Shown piece after piece: positions 23,658 through 30,407 of a stretch of DNA of 58,769 bases; the first letter of the stretch is position 1; the number at the start of each line of letters is the position of its first letter. This DNA comes from Oscillospiraceae bacterium (GTDB taxonomy: Bacteria > Bacillota_A > Clostridia > Oscillospirales > Ruminococcaceae), in NCBI GenBank assembly GCA_017829075.1, contig JAGAJA010000094.1, forward strand, positions 1 through 58,769. Direction: 5' to 3'. The notes below the pieces were generated by a model. It was not told the origin of the DNA. It did no database searches and saw only the letters and a list, made by a program, of their open reading frames with translations. The position numbers and the translations under genes were made by a program.

Positions 23658-24335
23658 TCAGTCCGCCTTTAACCTGTAAATCCTGCTGGGACGATGGGCG
23701 CCGCCGGTTTCCATGCGCTCCGTTTCCTCTATCATCGGCGCTATCCACTTGCGGAAATTCGCTTTGTACAGCGTTTTTCCCAGCAGTATCTCGTATACCC
23801 GCTGAAGCTGAGGGAGTGTGAATTCCTCCGGCAGCAGCTCAAATGCTATCTTGGTGTATTCAACCTTATTTCGGATACGCTCTCTGCCGTATTCAATAAT
23901 TCGCTTGTGGTCGAAAGCAAGCTCCTTGCTGCTGTTCAGCAGCTCGTCAACGTCATACAGCGCCGCAGATATCGTCCTCTCACCAGCCTTGACGTTAAGC
24001 TTATCCGCACTAGTCAGCGAGAGATATGACACCGAGATTATCCTCATACGCGGGTCACGGTTGACATCGCCCCATGTGTAAAGCTGTTCAAAGTAAATGT
24101 CCCGAAGCCCGGTCTTTTCCTCCGCTCCGCGCCTTGCCGCTTCGTCGAGGGTTTCGTTTATTCCTACAAACACGCCCGGCAGCGAGAGCATTCCTTTGAA
24201 TGGAAACTCACTTCGCTCGACAAGCGCTATTTTCAGCCGGTCGTCCTTTATCGTGAACATCAGCAGGTCAACCGCCACCGAGGGCTTCTCGTATTCTGAG
24301 CTATTGTACTCCTTCAGAAATTCCTGTTCTGTCAT
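23658..24335 (-). CDS. nrtR: NrtR-type transcriptional regulator (Nudix + winged HTH)
   Basis: 225 aa. Residues ~20-150 are a Nudix-like domain (VAVDLLMFTIKDDRLKIALV, FPFKGMLSLPGVFV, AARRGAEEKTGLRDIYFEQL); the Nudix box is degenerate (no GxxxxxExxxxxREUxEE), as in NrtR regulators that sense ADP-ribose or NAD-related ligands. Residues ~165-225 form the winged helix (FTLPQLQRVYEILLGKTLYK, NFRKWI). It heads the operon and two palindromic sites overlap its promoter, so it should be autoregulated and control nadR and pnuC. AAAGGAGG site before the ATG. Confidence 0.9.
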   Translation of the reverse strand: MTEQEFLKEYNSSEYEKPSVAVDLLMFTIKDDRLKIALVERSEFPFKGMLSLPGVFVGINETLDEAARRGAEEKTGLRDIYFEQLYTWGDVNRDPRMRIISVSYLSLTSADKLNVKAGERTISAALYDVDELLNSSKELAFDHKRIIEYGRERIRNKVEYTKIAFELLPEEFTLPQLQRVYEILLGKTLYKANFRKWIAPMIEETERMETGGAHRPSRIYRLKAD

Positions 24336-24352
24336 TTCATGTCCTCCTTTTG

Positions 24353-24373
24353 TTAGTAGCGTTTTAATACTAA
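24353..24373. promoter_or_regulatory. Predicted NrtR operator 1
   Basis: TTAGTA-N9-TACTAA, a 21-bp palindrome between the promoter and the nrtR ribosome site. It would block elongation or cooperate with operator 2. Confidence 0.7.
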
Positions 24374-24383
24374 CCTTGTTTAT

Positions 24384-24412
24384 ATGATAGTATATTTCTG
24401 CTACTAAGTCAA
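24384..24412 (-). promoter_or_regulatory. Promoter of the nrtR operon
   Basis: Minus strand TTGACT (24407-24412), 17 bases, TATCAT (24384-24389). Operator 2 covers almost the whole promoter, the arrangement of a simple repressor. Confidence 0.7.
24387..24407. promoter_or_regulatory. Predicted NrtR operator 2
   Basis: ATAGTA-N9-TACTAA, same spacing as operator 1 with one deviating base; centres of the two sites are 34 bp apart. Confidence 0.65.
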
Positions 24413-24572
24413 TACCTATTTGTCATATTTGTTATATATCAATAAAATTATTTTCTATATACAGTCCTTTTTGTTACTTTTGCTGCAATGATCGGTAAAT
24501 ATAATACCATCATTTTAATAAAACGTGCATTTCTGTACAGGAAAACCGACAATAATATATTCGCTTTTTTCG

Positions 24573-24613
24573 AGTGAAAAAATGCGCAACAGGTGTATCC
24601 TGCTGCGCATTTT
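24573..24613 (-). terminator. Intrinsic terminator of the ABC exporter operon
   Basis: On the minus strand AAAATGCGCA..CAGG pairs with CCTG..TGCGCATTTT (24579-24613 as stem) and a run of six T follows. It ends the minus-strand transcript about 200 bases past the ATPase gene. Confidence 0.7.
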
Positions 24614-24818
24614 CAAATCAAAATGGTTTCTTAATCGTGTAATCCATCTTTGAAATGAGCTTTCCAGTATTGCATTTTATCTCAAATCTCTGTATAAAAT
24701 CTCAATTGATTTGCAAGTTAATTATACCACCTAAATGCAAATATCGCAAGGTCAGACAACTCGCAGCATTGAAGCCACTTGGTGTTCCCGATAAGAAAAT
24801 ATCAAGGGGTCAGAGCGT

Positions 24819-25799
24819 TTATTCTGCGCCGCCGCTGTATGCAATGCGGATTATATCGTCAATGCTCGCTTCCTCAAGTCGGATATCCTTTATCTTCGCC
24901 TTACCACCGATGTACTCGATAAGCGCGGCGGCGGATATCTCGTTCTTCATAAAGCGGTATACAGTGCGTGAGCCTTCGCAGCTTACTATCTCGGCATTCG
25001 GGTGTTCGATATGCTGTTCGGTATAGAAATCAATGACTAGCTGCCGGTAGGGCGCAATTCTGTCGATAAGCTCGTCAAGAGAACCGTCTTCAATAACAAC
25101 GCCCTTGTTGATTATTATTATCCGCTTGCACAGCTCCTGAATATCGCCGAGGTCGTGGGTTGTAAGGATTATCGTGGTTTTGCGGGTTTCGTTTATTTCC
25201 TTAATGAACCTGCGAATGGCGTGCTTTGCGTCAACGTCAAGTCCGATTGTCGGCTCGTCAAGGAACAGCACGTCAGGGGAATGCAGCATTGCCGCCGCAA
25301 GGTCGCCGCGCATACGCTGACCGAGGGAAAGTTGCCTTACCGGAGTATCAACAATGCTTTTCAGATCTAGGATCTCGTCCATCATTGCCATGTTTTCCTT
25401 ATAAACCTCGTCCGGGACATCATATATCCGCTTGAGCAGCTCGAAGCTTTCTCCCAGCCGCAGATCCCAGTAAAGCTGCGTCCTCTGACCGAAAACAACT
25501 CCGAGGTGCTTGACAACCGCTTTCCTGTCCTTAACAGGCGAAATTCCATTTACGAGTATTTCTCCGGAGGTAGGACGGAGTATCCCGGACATCATTTTGA
25601 CGGTTGTGCTTTTACCAGCGCCGTTTGGCCCTATGTACCCGACTATCTCGCCGCGTTCTATTGAAAATCTGATGTCGTCAACGGCGGTCACTATCTTCTT
25701 TTCGGGGCGGAAAAGTCCCTGTATTGCGCCCTTGAGTCCCTTTTGCTTCCTCACAGATTTAAATTGCTTTTTTAGATGCTTAACTTCTATTACAGGCAT
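24819..25799 (-). CDS. ABC transporter ATP-binding protein (ABC-2 exporter)
   Basis: 326 aa. Walker A YIGPNGAGKSTTVKMMSG, signature LSLGQRMRGDLAAAML, Walker B DVLFLDEPTIGLD and the His switch TTHDLGDI are all intact. Longer than a bare ATPase, with a C-terminal ~80-residue extension (from ~245) as in exporters of the DUF990/ABC2_membrane_6 type. GGAGG lies just before ATG 25799. Last gene of an operon with two cognate permeases. The cargo is unknown; homologous systems export antimicrobial compounds or lipids. Confidence 0.9.
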   Translation of the reverse strand: MPVIEVKHLKKQFKSVRKQKGLKGAIQGLFRPEKKIVTAVDDIRFSIERGEIVGYIGPNGAGKSTTVKMMSGILRPTSGEILVNGISPVKDRKAVVKHLGVVFGQRTQLYWDLRLGESFELLKRIYDVPDEVYKENMAMMDEILDLKSIVDTPVRQLSLGQRMRGDLAAAMLHSPDVLFLDEPTIGLDVDAKHAIRRFIKEINETRKTTIILTTHDLGDIQELCKRIIIINKGVVIEDGSLDELIDRIAPYRQLVIDFYTEQHIEHPNAEIVSCEGSRTVYRFMKNEISAAALIEYIGGKAKIKDIRLEEASIDDIIRIAYSGGAE

Positions 25800-25830
25800 A
25801 TTATACCTCCATTTACTAACCAAAACCATA

Positions 25831-26643
25831 TCACGAGCCTGCGCTCTCATACTGACGGAAACCTGACCTGAATATTTTGCAGGATATCACGAACATCACC
25901 ACGCCTATCCCCAGCGTTATGAATGCCATTCCATACGGCAGAGTTATTATAGACTCCTTGCCCATAAACTCCGAAGCGGGATAAAACGCTACCCAGCTCA
26001 TCGGCAGAATGAACGTGAAAACAAACTGCACCGCGCGGGGATACATTGAAAGAGGGTACATATTTGTGCGGTTGAACAGCTCCTGAAAAAATCCCGAAAT
26101 ATTTATCGGACTTTTCGTCCAGAACGTCGTACAGCCGAATACAAGGTACAGTGCGCCGCGGATTAGCGTGCCGCCGATAAGCGCGCATATCATGCATATC
26201 GTATTGGAGAACGTCCATCTGAAATCCACCGAAACGCAGCCGTATATGAACAGAATAAGTCCGGGAATAAGGTCGGTTATCCCGTAGAAATTCAAATCCC
26301 CAGCAAGGAACTGGAACAGCGTATTCATCGGGCGGAGCCGCAGTCTGTCAAGCTCGCCGTGGATTATGTCCCAGCCCATGTACCATGTTTTCGTGAAAAA
26401 AATGACCGACAGCCCATGCGTAAGTACGGACATTCCATACAGGAACGCCAGCTCCTTGAAATCCCAGTCGGCAAGGGTTTCAAACTCCTCGACGACGAAT
26501 TTGATTGTTGCAAATCCGACAAGGAACTGTATCGGATTTGATATCAGCCAGCCGACAAACGCCGCCGGGTATTCCATGCACGCCTGCATAGAAAGCCGGA
26601 ACGACAGCGCCGCGACCGACATATAATGTCTGAATTTTTTCAT
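25831..26643 (-). CDS. ABC-2 type permease (ABC2_membrane_6 family), subunit B
   Basis: 270 aa with six predicted membrane helices. YMGWDIIHGELDRLRLRPMN and the C-terminal LPYGMAFITLGIGVVMFVIS are typical for PF06182 permeases. It starts 4 bases after the other permease ends (ATG follows the ribosome site GAGGTTGATGT), so both are made together and probably form a heterodimeric pore. Confidence 0.85.
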   Translation of the reverse strand: MKKFRHYMSVAALSFRLSMQACMEYPAAFVGWLISNPIQFLVGFATIKFVVEEFETLADWDFKELAFLYGMSVLTHGLSVIFFTKTWYMGWDIIHGELDRLRLRPMNTLFQFLAGDLNFYGITDLIPGLILFIYGCVSVDFRWTFSNTICMICALIGGTLIRGALYLVFGCTTFWTKSPINISGFFQELFNRTNMYPLSMYPRAVQFVFTFILPMSWVAFYPASEFMGKESIITLPYGMAFITLGIGVVMFVISCKIFRSGFRQYESAGS

Positions 26644-26646
26644 ACA

Positions 26647-27438
26647 TCAACCTCCTTGAACCAGAACCCTGCGGGTCGCCCTGTTCTGCGCGAAAGAAAA
26701 TACCACAATTAATCCAGCGAGCCACGCCGCCTGTATACCGAGCTTTATAAGGCATTCATCTGGGGTGTATTTCCCGATATAAATGCTCAGCGGCTCCTGA
26801 AACATATAAACGAACGGCAGAAAATAAAGCGCATTGCGAAGCCACTCCGGGAAGAACCACAGCGGTATTATCGCTCCCGAAAGCATATTCACAAAATGAT
26901 ACTTGATTGAGAAAACCGGGCCGAGGTCAATTGCCGTGAACGCCATCAGCGCAAAGGTCGCGGAAAACGTCCAGTTTATCCCATAGCCGAGGATAAAGCT
27001 TGCAAGGAACAGCCAGAAATGCTCTGTCGAAGCAGGAACAGGCAGTCCGAAAATGAGCACTGCGACAATAAACATCGGTATCGTGCTGAAAAACAGGTTG
27101 AAAATAATGTTCCCGATGTCCTCCGCGAAATAAAGCGTGAACAGGTTTATCGGTTTTATCATGTCCGTTGCAATGCTTCCGGATTTTACCGCGTCGGCAA
27201 TCCTGTCCTCAACGCCCATGTAATAAAGCGAGCTCATCAGCATTGACACCACCGTGTAGGTTATCATCATCTCTCCCGAAACGCCGTGAGCCGCTTCCGT
27301 GTCGCCGTACACCGCGCGCCAGAAAAATCCCACCGCCGCCATGAGCAGACACTGCATGACCAGAAAAGTCCATACATGAACGCGGTATGCCATCATGGTT
27401 TGTATCCTCATTTTTGCCACATAAATGTAAGCTTTCAT
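26647..27438 (-). CDS. ABC-2 type permease (ABC2_membrane_6 family), subunit A
   Basis: 263 aa, six membrane helices, beginning MKAYIYVAKMRIQTMMAYRV. DRIADAVKSGSIATDMIKPI is the amphipathic coupling region shared with the partner permease (HGELDRLRLRPMN there). GGAGGTGTTAT precedes the ATG; immediately upstream is an intrinsic terminator that separates this gene from its promoter, so expression depends on read-through. Confidence 0.85.
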   Translation of the reverse strand: MKAYIYVAKMRIQTMMAYRVHVWTFLVMQCLLMAAVGFFWRAVYGDTEAAHGVSGEMMITYTVVSMLMSSLYYMGVEDRIADAVKSGSIATDMIKPINLFTLYFAEDIGNIIFNLFFSTIPMFIVAVLIFGLPVPASTEHFWLFLASFILGYGINWTFSATFALMAFTAIDLGPVFSIKYHFVNMLSGAIIPLWFFPEWLRNALYFLPFVYMFQEPLSIYIGKYTPDECLIKLGIQAAWLAGLIVVFSFAQNRATRRVLVQGG

Positions 27439-27450
27439 ATAACACCTCCA

Positions 27451-27482
27451 AAAGAAAAAGCCTGCCGGATCACCGACAGGCT
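27451..27482 (-). terminator. Leader terminator (attenuator) before the exporter operon
   Basis: Minus strand AGCCTGTCGG..CCGGCAGGCT followed by TTTTTCTTTT, a classic intrinsic terminator. It lies between the leader ORF (27510-27590) and the first permease, with no second promoter visible, so it should act as an attenuator. Confidence 0.75.
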
Positions 27483-27509
27483 ATGCGCGCACAAAACAAC
27501 GACAGCAGA

Positions 27510-27590
27510 CTACGCCGCAGTTATAAAGGTCCCGCATTTTCCCGATCCGAAACGATAGTTATTCCATATTACCTTATTTATCTTCAACAT
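27510..27590 (-). CDS. 26-residue leader peptide of the exporter operon
   Basis: ATG 27590 has an excellent ribosome site (AAAGGAGG, 8-9 bases away) and the frame MLKINKVIWNNYRFG... ends TFITAA at TAG 27512. It begins ~50 bases after a TTGACA-17-TAAACT promoter and is followed within 30 bases by the terminator. Translation-dependent anti-termination, for instance by a ribosome-stalling drug, is the natural model, but no alternative pairing was computed. It is too short for membrane or toxin prediction. Confidence 0.6.
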   Translation of the reverse strand: MLKINKVIWNNYRFGSGKCGTFITAA

Positions 27591-27638
27591 TTTGCGAGAC
27601 CTCCTTTCATAATCAATTCTTGGTTAAGTGACTTCCTA

Positions 27639-27667
27639 AGTTTAACACAAAAACTTTCGTTTGTCAA
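27639..27667 (-). promoter_or_regulatory. Promoter of the exporter operon leader
   Basis: Minus strand TTGACA (27662-27667), 17 bases, TAAACT (27639-27644). Confidence 0.75.
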
Positions 27668-27845
27668 GTGTTTTTTTGAATTTTTTCCAAAATTCTGCAT
27701 TACACCGACAAACAGAAAGCAATTCCATTTACGACAGCACAATTTTACAGCGTATGTTTCCGCATATCAGCCTTTACATCAATGTTAGCAACATCACGGA
27801 ATACAATTTTTCCTTGTAAAAACATAATTTTGTATATACTGTATA

Positions 27846-27874
27846 TTGAATTTCGAGTGAAACTGTGATAAAAT
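27846..27874 (+). promoter_or_regulatory. Promoter of the P-loop kinase gene
   Basis: TTGAAT (27846-27851), 17 bases, TAAAAT (27869-27874); start codon 29 bases downstream. Confidence 0.7.
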
Positions 27875-27902
27875 ATTTTAAAAACCACGGGAGGTATACG
27901 TC

Positions 27903-28493
27903 ATGGAAAAGAAGCTGATAATCGTAACATCACCGCCAGCCTGCGGAAAAACCTATATTTCAAAAGAGCTATCCAAACGCCTAAAGCATGTGGTGTATCT
28001 TGATAAAGATACGCTTATTCCGCTCTCTAAGCAGATCTTTGCAGTTGCAGGTCAGCCGTATGACAGGAGCAGTCAGTTTTTCGAGGAAAATATCCGCAAT
28101 TATGAGTACGACTGTATTGTTGCGCTGGCTCTTGAAGCGCTGGATTATGACGATATAGTGCTTATCAATGCGCCGTTCACCCGTGAAATCAGGAATATGG
28201 AGTACATCAACTCCCTTCGGGCGAAGCTATCCGAAAAGAACGCAAAGCTGGTCGCTATATGGGTCGAAACCTCCCCGGAGATCGTCCACCAGCGCATGAT
28301 AAAGCGCAATTCTGATCGGGATACATGGAAGCTGGCACACTGGGACGAATATATAGCAGGCTGTAATTTCTCCGTGCCCGAAAACCTTGACGACCCAAAC
28401 GAAAAGGGCGACTTTATCATATTCAAGAACAATAACGACGAGGAATTCGAGGCTTCTATGAAGAACTGCCTTGAAATGTTGGAGTCGCAATAA
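27903..28493 (+). CDS. P-loop kinase of the AAA_33 type
   Basis: 196 aa. Walker A variant VTSPPACGKTYISKELSKRL at residues ~8-27, Walker B-like DDIVLINAPFTREI near 85-98, and a lid with HQRMIKRNSDRDTWKL. This resembles small-molecule kinases or zeta-toxin-like P-loop proteins of the AAA_33 family; substrate unknown. GGGAGG stands before the ATG. Single gene with its own promoter and a terminator shared with the convergent trxB-like gene. Confidence 0.75.
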   Translation: MEKKLIIVTSPPACGKTYISKELSKRLKHVVYLDKDTLIPLSKQIFAVAGQPYDRSSQFFEENIRNYEYDCIVALALEALDYDDIVLINAPFTREIRNMEYINSLRAKLSEKNAKLVAIWVETSPEIVHQRMIKRNSDRDTWKLAHWDEYIAGCNFSVPENLDDPNEKGDFIIFKNNNDEEFEASMKNCLEMLESQ

Positions 28494-28525
28494 ATCAAAA
28501 CAAATCCCGTTTTACATGAATGAAT

Positions 28526-28560
28526 AATGCCTGAGAAGAACCCGTATCTTCTCAGGCATT
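28526..28560. terminator. Bidirectional intrinsic terminator
   Basis: AATGCCTGAGAAGA (28526-28539) pairs perfectly with TCTTCTCAGGCATT (28547-28560); T-rich on the plus side (TTCTTATTTTT). It serves the convergent kinase and reductase genes. Confidence 0.8.
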
Positions 28561-28562
28561 TC

Positions 28563-29483
28563 TTATTTTTCTGCAAGAAACTCCTCCGCGAAATGAACCG
28601 CCGTCGCCCCGTCCGCCACAGCCGTGACTATCTGCCGAAGAGCCTTAGTGCGGACATCACCTACGGCGAACACCCCGTCAACATTCGTCCGGGTGGATTC
28701 GTCAGCGACCACATATCCGCTCTCGTCCAGTTCCACTTTACCAGCCAGAAATCCAGTCGCTGGAGTTCTTCCGATGCTGACAAAAACGCCGTCGCAGGGG
28801 AGTTCGGTCACCGCTCCGGAATTTACGTTCGTGACCTTTACTCCGGACAGCTTTCCGTCTGCGATAAACTCAGAAACCGTGCTGTTCCAGACGAACTCGA
28901 CATTTTCCGCTTTAAGAAGCGGCTCGTGGTAGATCTTTGTGGCTCTCAGAGCGTCCCTGCGGTGGACTACATAAACCTTTTTCACCAGCCTTGACAGGTA
29001 GAGAGCGTCTGCCGCCGCGGAATTACCACCGCCCACGACAATAACGGTCTTTTCCTTATAGAACCTCCCATCGCAGTGAGCGCAGTAGTGGACACCTCTT
29101 CCGAGCAGCTTATCCTCGCCGGGAATTCCCAGCATGCGAGGGTCAGCCCCGGTGGAAATAACGACTGTTTTGCCGAGGAATACGCCGCTTGCCGCCTCGA
29201 TTTTTTTGGTGTCTCCGGAAAAATCAACGGATCTGACCTCGGTGAAAACAGTCTTAGCTCCAAAGCGCTCCGCGCCTTTCTGCATTTTCATTCCAAGCTC
29301 AAAGCCGTTTATCCCTTCATCAAATCCGGGGTAATTGTCTATCTCGCCGGTGAGCGCCATCTGACCTCCGGGAGCCATTCGTTCCAGCACAACAACGTCA
29401 AATCCTGCGCGGGCTGCGTATAGAGCGGCGGTGTACCCGGCAGGGCCGCCGCCTATGATCATCATATCGTAAATGTGTTCCAT
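28563..29483 (-). CDS. trxB: Thioredoxin-disulfide reductase-like flavoprotein
   Basis: 306 aa, normal length for TrxB. FAD site IIGGGPAGYTAALYAARAG, GGQMALTGEIDNYPGF, NAD(P)H site VVVGGGNSAAADALYLSRL, the redox pair in HYCAHCDGRFY (~131-141), and FAVGDVRTKALRQIVTAVAD for FAD. The active-site dipeptide is Ala-His (CAHC) rather than the usual Ala-Thr/Ser-Val, seen in some clostridial homologues that may use ferredoxin or other donors. GGAGG precedes the ATG. Reduces thioredoxin or a related small protein in the cytoplasm. Confidence 0.88.
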   Translation of the reverse strand: MEHIYDMMIIGGGPAGYTAALYAARAGFDVVVLERMAPGGQMALTGEIDNYPGFDEGINGFELGMKMQKGAERFGAKTVFTEVRSVDFSGDTKKIEAASGVFLGKTVVISTGADPRMLGIPGEDKLLGRGVHYCAHCDGRFYKEKTVIVVGGGNSAAADALYLSRLVKKVYVVHRRDALRATKIYHEPLLKAENVEFVWNSTVSEFIADGKLSGVKVTNVNSGAVTELPCDGVFVSIGRTPATGFLAGKVELDESGYVVADESTRTNVDGVFAVGDVRTKALRQIVTAVADGATAVHFAEEFLAEK

Positions 29484-29503
29484 ATTGAACCTCCTTGTGG
29501 GTT

Positions 29504-29532
29504 AGTATACCACGATTTTGATATAATTTCAA
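29504..29532 (-). promoter_or_regulatory. Promoter of the trxB-like gene
   Basis: Minus strand TTGAAA (29527-29532), 17 bases, TATACT (29504-29509). Confidence 0.7.
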
Positions 29533-29677
29533 TTTATTTCCCGGAAATCCGGGACATTGACATATTCCATAAATAGTGATAATCCCTTTTTTCTATTATA
29601 TCACATATATTATTTTCCTGCAACTGGATTTCATTTGTAAAGACAGAGGAATGACCTTTTTGTTCAATACAGACTAC

Positions 29678-29732
29678 TTAACATAGATTTAACAAAACCG
29701 CGCTTTCAGATTTTACTAAGATAATATATAAT
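29678..29732 (+). promoter_or_regulatory. Pho-box-like repeats and promoter of the ppk remnant
   Basis: TTAACA at 29678-29683 and again at 29689-29694, an 11-base period as in PhoP boxes, followed by TTTCAG (29704-29709), 17 bases, TATAAT (29727-29732). The layout fits phosphate-starvation control of a polyphosphate kinase gene, although the gene itself is broken. Confidence 0.55.
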
Positions 29733-29768
29733 AAAAATATATATTTTCTGAGAAACGGAGCAGTGAAA

Positions 29769-30083
29769 ATGAGCAAAAATGCAGTACTTGAAAAGCAGGT
29801 CTATATGAACAGGGAACTGTCTTGGCTGAATTTCAACGAGAGGGTTCTGGAAGAAGCTGAAAGCGAGAATGTTCCACTTTGCGAAAGACTTTCTTTCGTG
29901 TCAATATATCAGAGCAATCTCGACGAATTCTTCATGGTGCGGGTGGGCTCTCTTATCGACCAGATGCTCCTTGATAAGAATATCCGTGAAAACAAGACGG
30001 AGCTTACCGCCGGGGAGCAGCTTGACGCGGTGCTTGAAAGAGTGCGCGTTATTAATGAGCGGAAGGATCTTGTTTATTTGAAT
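29769..30083 (+). pseudogene. ppk1: Polyphosphate kinase, N-terminal fragment
   Basis: About 105 residues match the PPK1 N-terminal domain: [54 protein letters not shown], and the helix with [17 protein letters not shown]1 is normally about 700 residues; the core domains with the phospho-histidine are absent. After RKDLVY the sequence changes to unrelated DNA. Promoter and ribosome site are kept, so a short peptide may still be made. Confidence 0.85.
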
Positions 30084-30172
30084 TATATGTCCGCCAGACG
30101 ATTACTGACAATGACCTTTGGGCAATTGCAAAGGGATTTGGCGTGACTTTGAATGAAAATTTCCTCATGTAA
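30080..30172 (+). pseudogene. LysM-domain scrap fused to the ppk fragment
   Basis: In a different frame from ppk, 30080-30172 reads [20 protein letters not shown] then GVTLN, the Y-x-V...D-x-L-W-x-I-A-x-x-x-G-V core of a LysM cell-wall binding motif, followed by a stop. It is joined to the ppk remnant without a gap, evidence of a deletion joining two genes. Confidence 0.5.
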
Positions 30173-30174
30173 AT

Positions 30175-30303
30175 AAAAACGGCGCAGAATAGGGTGCCCC
30201 TTTTGCAGTTCCCTCCGAGCCATACCCCCATTTGGGAAGGTAAATTAGCTCGGCGGATTAAAAACTGCATTATCGGCAGCCACCAAATCTGCGCCGTTTT
30301 TTT
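30175..30303. ncRNA. Long imperfect hairpin, possible structured RNA or strong bidirectional terminator
   Basis: AAAAACGGCGCAGA (30175-30188) pairs with TCTGCGCCGTTTTT (30288-30301) and seven T follow on the plus strand. Inside, TGCAGTT pairs with AACTGCA and CCGAGC with GCTCGG, leaving internal loops, and a small hairpin (ACC..CCC / GGG..GGT) tops it. The rod-like shape of ~129 bases with an intrinsic terminator end could be a small RNA; I could not match it to a known family (6S and SRP motifs were looked for). Confidence 0.4.
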
Positions 30304-30313
30304 ACAAATACAC

Positions 30314-30342
30314 TTGAATAATTCAGTGTTATGTGATATAAT
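30314..30342 (+). promoter_or_regulatory. Promoter of the TraX-GGDEF gene
   Basis: TTGAAT (30314-30319), 17 bases, TATAAT (30337-30342). Start codon 66 bases downstream. Confidence 0.7.
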
Positions 30343-30407
30343 TATCATAGGGTAACCATACATAATTTGGTTTATGGCAGAATTTGACACAAAAGGAGTG
30401 ATACCGC

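Noticed and set aside
30175..30303. Assignment of the long hairpin to 6S RNA or SRP RNA
   Set aside because: It is shorter than 6S RNA and lacks the conserved SRP apical motif; the rod shape alone is not enough.
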